Assembly: GCA_003260025.2 (NCBI GenBank)
Contig: QFZU02000031.1
Span: 124,001 to 188,000 of the forward strand
Direction of reading: 5' to 3'
Length of the DNA stretch: 64,000 nucleotides
Origin: Microbispora triticiradicis
Lineage (GTDB): Bacteria; Actinomycetota; Actinomycetes; Streptosporangiales; Streptosporangiaceae
The position numbers and the translations under genes were made by a program. Within the stretch, counting starts at the first letter, position 1. Every line of letters begins with the position of its first letter. Under the pieces are notes generated by a model. That model ran no database searches, was not told where the DNA came from, and saw only the letters and a list, made by a program, of their open reading frames with translations. Shown here piece by piece: positions 62,327-64,000 of the stretch.

Positions 62327-63856
62327 CTACTGCAGCCAGCCGGACTCGGCCGCCGCCGGCGTGTCCTCCCCGGCCTTGCCTTCGTTCGTGTGGATCACGA
62401 CCTTGTCGACGGTGGAGCCGACAGGCTGAGCGGCGGTGGCGCCGCTGTCCGGGCCGCACCAGGACTCCTGGCCCAGCTCCACCGCGGCGTTGGGGGCGGC
62501 GCAGGTGCCGCTGCGGATGTTCTCGACGACGAGCTTGTTCCCGCGCACCTGGACCCGCACGTAGGTGCGGACGTGCTCCTGGTTCTCGACCGAGTTGGCC
62601 CAGTGGCTCTTGGGGTTCAGCGGGTCGGGACCGTAGTTCGGGTCCTTGGTGGTGTCCGGAGCGGTGAGGTCGTAGTACTTCGAACCCGACGCCGAGTTGG
62701 CCGTCACGTAGATGACGCCGCCGGGGCCCTTGGACACCTGGGCGGCGCCGGGCTGCTCGTCCTTGTTCGCCTTCTGCCCGTTCTTGATCACGTAGCTGCG
62801 GGAGTAGCTGTGGTCGTGACCCTGCAGGACCAGGTCGACGCCGAGCTTCGAGAAGGCCGTCGGGAAGTCCTGGCGGCGCACCTTGTTGTCGCCGTCGTTC
62901 GCGTGGCTGGCCGGCGAGTAGATCGCGTGGTGGTAGACGAGCACCGTGTGCTTGACGCCGGCGCCGTGCCTGTTGACGACATCGGTGATGTAGGCGATGT
63001 GCGCGGCGTCGGAGCCGCTGGCGTACGCGTTGCTGTTGATGTCGATGAACAGGATGTTCTTGTACTTGAACCAGTAGTCGCCGCCCGACCGGGTCGTCGC
63101 GCTGCCGTTGTAGTACGGCGCGGACCGGTCGGTGTTCGGCGTCCAGAAGTGCTGCTCGTACGCCTTGCCGCCGACGTCGTGGTTGCCGATGGTGGCGGCC
63201 CAGGGGTACTGGCGCAGCTTGTCGGACGCGAGGAACGCGTTCCACTGCGTCTCGGTGTTGGCGGTCTCGACCTGGTCGCCGCCGGAGACCAGCAGTTCGG
63301 CCTTCGGGTTGGCGGCGAGGGCGACGTCCAGGGTGTCCGCCCAGCCGGCGCCGTCCTTCGCCACGTTGCCGGACGAGCCGATCTGCGGGTCGCCGAAGAA
63401 CAGGAAGTCGAGGTTGTTGCCGTTGAAGTCCTGCGTCGTGAAGGAGTACGCCGGGGACCAGCTTCCCTCGGCGCCGACCCGGTAGGAGTACTCGGTGTTC
63501 TGCTTCAGGCTGTCGATCGTGGCGTGCGCGTTGTAGCCGCCGTTGACGCTGTTCGCGGTGACGGTGGCGGAGAAGGTCACGGCGTTCGCGGGGAACTGGC
63601 CCTCGACGAGCTTGGACGTCGGCGTGACCTGCACCACCTGCGGGGTGCCGGTCGAGGAGTACCACGACACGACGCGCTGCGTCTCGTCGGCGCCGACGCC
63701 GAGGACGACGCCGGTGAGCGTCGCGCTGTCGGCGTGGGCGGCGGTCGTCAGGCCGCCGCCGAACACGGCGGTGGCGCTGAGAGCCGCCGCGCCGGCGCTG
63801 ACGGCCACCCGCCGCAGCACCTGGCCGGAGCCCTTGGTCCCGTTGTCGAACTTCAT
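62327..63856 (-). CDS. Secreted purple-acid-phosphatase-like metallophosphoesterase
   Basis: This exported enzyme of 509 residues has a twin-arginine-like or Sec signal (LRRVAVSAGAAALSATAVFG), an N-terminal fibronectin-III-like domain (about 45-145), and a calcineurin-like catalytic domain: FFGDPQIGSS, SGGDQVET, GNHD, VYHHA and LQGHDHSYSR. It is a two-metal phosphatase or phosphodiesterase, probably for scavenging phosphate outside the cell. The C-terminus ends in a short region with two Cys that could form a disulfide (SGTCAAPN, ESWCGPD). GGAAAG precedes the ATG at 63856. Confidence 0.9.
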   Translation of the reverse strand: MKFDNGTKGSGQVLRRVAVSAGAAALSATAVFGGGLTTAAHADSATLTGVVLGVGADETQRVVSWYSSTGTPQVVQVTPTSKLVEGQFPANAVTFSATVTANSVNGGYNAHATIDSLKQNTEYSYRVGAEGSWSPAYSFTTQDFNGNNLDFLFFGDPQIGSSGNVAKDGAGWADTLDVALAANPKAELLVSGGDQVETANTETQWNAFLASDKLRQYPWAATIGNHDVGGKAYEQHFWTPNTDRSAPYYNGSATTRSGGDYWFKYKNILFIDINSNAYASGSDAAHIAYITDVVNRHGAGVKHTVLVYHHAIYSPASHANDGDNKVRRQDFPTAFSKLGVDLVLQGHDHSYSRSYVIKNGQKANKDEQPGAAQVSKGPGGVIYVTANSASGSKYYDLTAPDTTKDPNYGPDPLNPKSHWANSVENQEHVRTYVRVQVRGNKLVVENIRSGTCAAPNAAVELGQESWCGPDSGATAAQPVGSTVDKVVIHTNEGKAGEDTPAAAESGWLQ

Positions 63857-64000
63857 TACTTTCCATCCATTTATGGGGAATTGGAGCGATTTGCACGCTT
63901 TCGGGGTTTGGTGTCGCGAAAGTGAACATCGGGCGGGCGGGCCGTTGCGCCTGCCGGAAGTTGTGATGCGATCTCGGATTCCGGCTCAGACTCCGAGCAC
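63857..64000. other. Upstream region of the phosphatase gene
   Basis: These 144 bases to the window edge hold the leader of the phosphatase gene and no other gene I can support. Confidence 0.4.

Noticed and set aside
1..64000. CRISPR arrays
   Set aside because: No set of regularly spaced identical short repeats with unique spacers was seen; the tandem repeats found are contiguous and coding.

Overview
The window is high-GC DNA with actinomycete features: frequent GTG starts preceded by GGAGG-type ribosome binding sites, many TetR, LacI, AraC and LuxR-type regulators, secreted glycosidases with ricin-type lectin domains, and a large type I polyketide synthase. The gene set fits a filamentous, soil-type member of the Streptosporangiaceae or a close relative. 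The genus is inference, because there is no 16S rRNA gene in the window.

Layout. 1-6.8 kb is a plant-polysaccharide region: an edge-truncated GH54 arabinofuranosidase with a perfect LacI-type operator, a LacI regulator, a decayed locus, a right-handed beta-helix (GH28-like) glycosidase with a ricin-type lectin domain, and a truncated sugar dehydrogenase. 6.9-15.2 kb is housekeeping-like: tRNA-Lys, a glutaryl-CoA-type dehydrogenase, a PspC protein, an MFS exporter, a zincin, a TetR-controlled ABC exporter, a membrane metallophosphoesterase, then tRNA-Glu, tRNA-Asp and tRNA-Phe.

15.1-26.3 kb looks like an 11-kb island inserted at tRNA-Phe. The 3' half of tRNA-Phe plus its downstream sequence is repeated at 26250-26321. 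The island carries IS5 and ISL3 transposase remnants, an AraC regulator, a DHFR-like protein, a cyanophycinase-cyanophycin synthetase operon (storage polymer made and broken down), a secreted beta-propeller, and a lipoprotein paired with an HTH-TM-propeller protein. No integrase is visible. Immediately beyond it, 26722-30027 holds two adjacent genes I cannot assign to a described system: a 701-residue cytosolic protein and a caspase-like (clan CD) protein with a visible His/Cys dyad.

30-39 kb is accessory metabolism (VOC protein, acyl-ACP desaturase, SDR, alpha/beta hydrolases, DUF1330) with two TetR regulators whose operators can be read from repeated palindromes or direct repeats, and a PaaX-like regulator with a decayed partial duplicate.

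39.4-51.9 kb is the most striking region: one minus-strand operon of translationally coupled genes. It runs from an iterative-looking PKS (KS-AT-DH-MT-ER-KR-ACP) into oleA, oleC, oleD and oleB. This predicts a methylated, reduced polyketide chain that OleA joins to a second acyl chain, OleD reduces, OleC closes to a beta-lactone, and OleB may decarboxylate to an alkene. Upstream is a truncated LuxR-family (LAL) gene and a frameshifted AhpD-like gene. 53-64 kb holds a Ser/Thr kinase with a WD40-type sensor domain, a MerR/TipA-type regulator with a 19-bp-spacer promoter, an S9A prolyl oligopeptidase with a coupled lipoprotein, a DUF916-like surface protein, and a purple-acid-phosphatase-like secreted enzyme.
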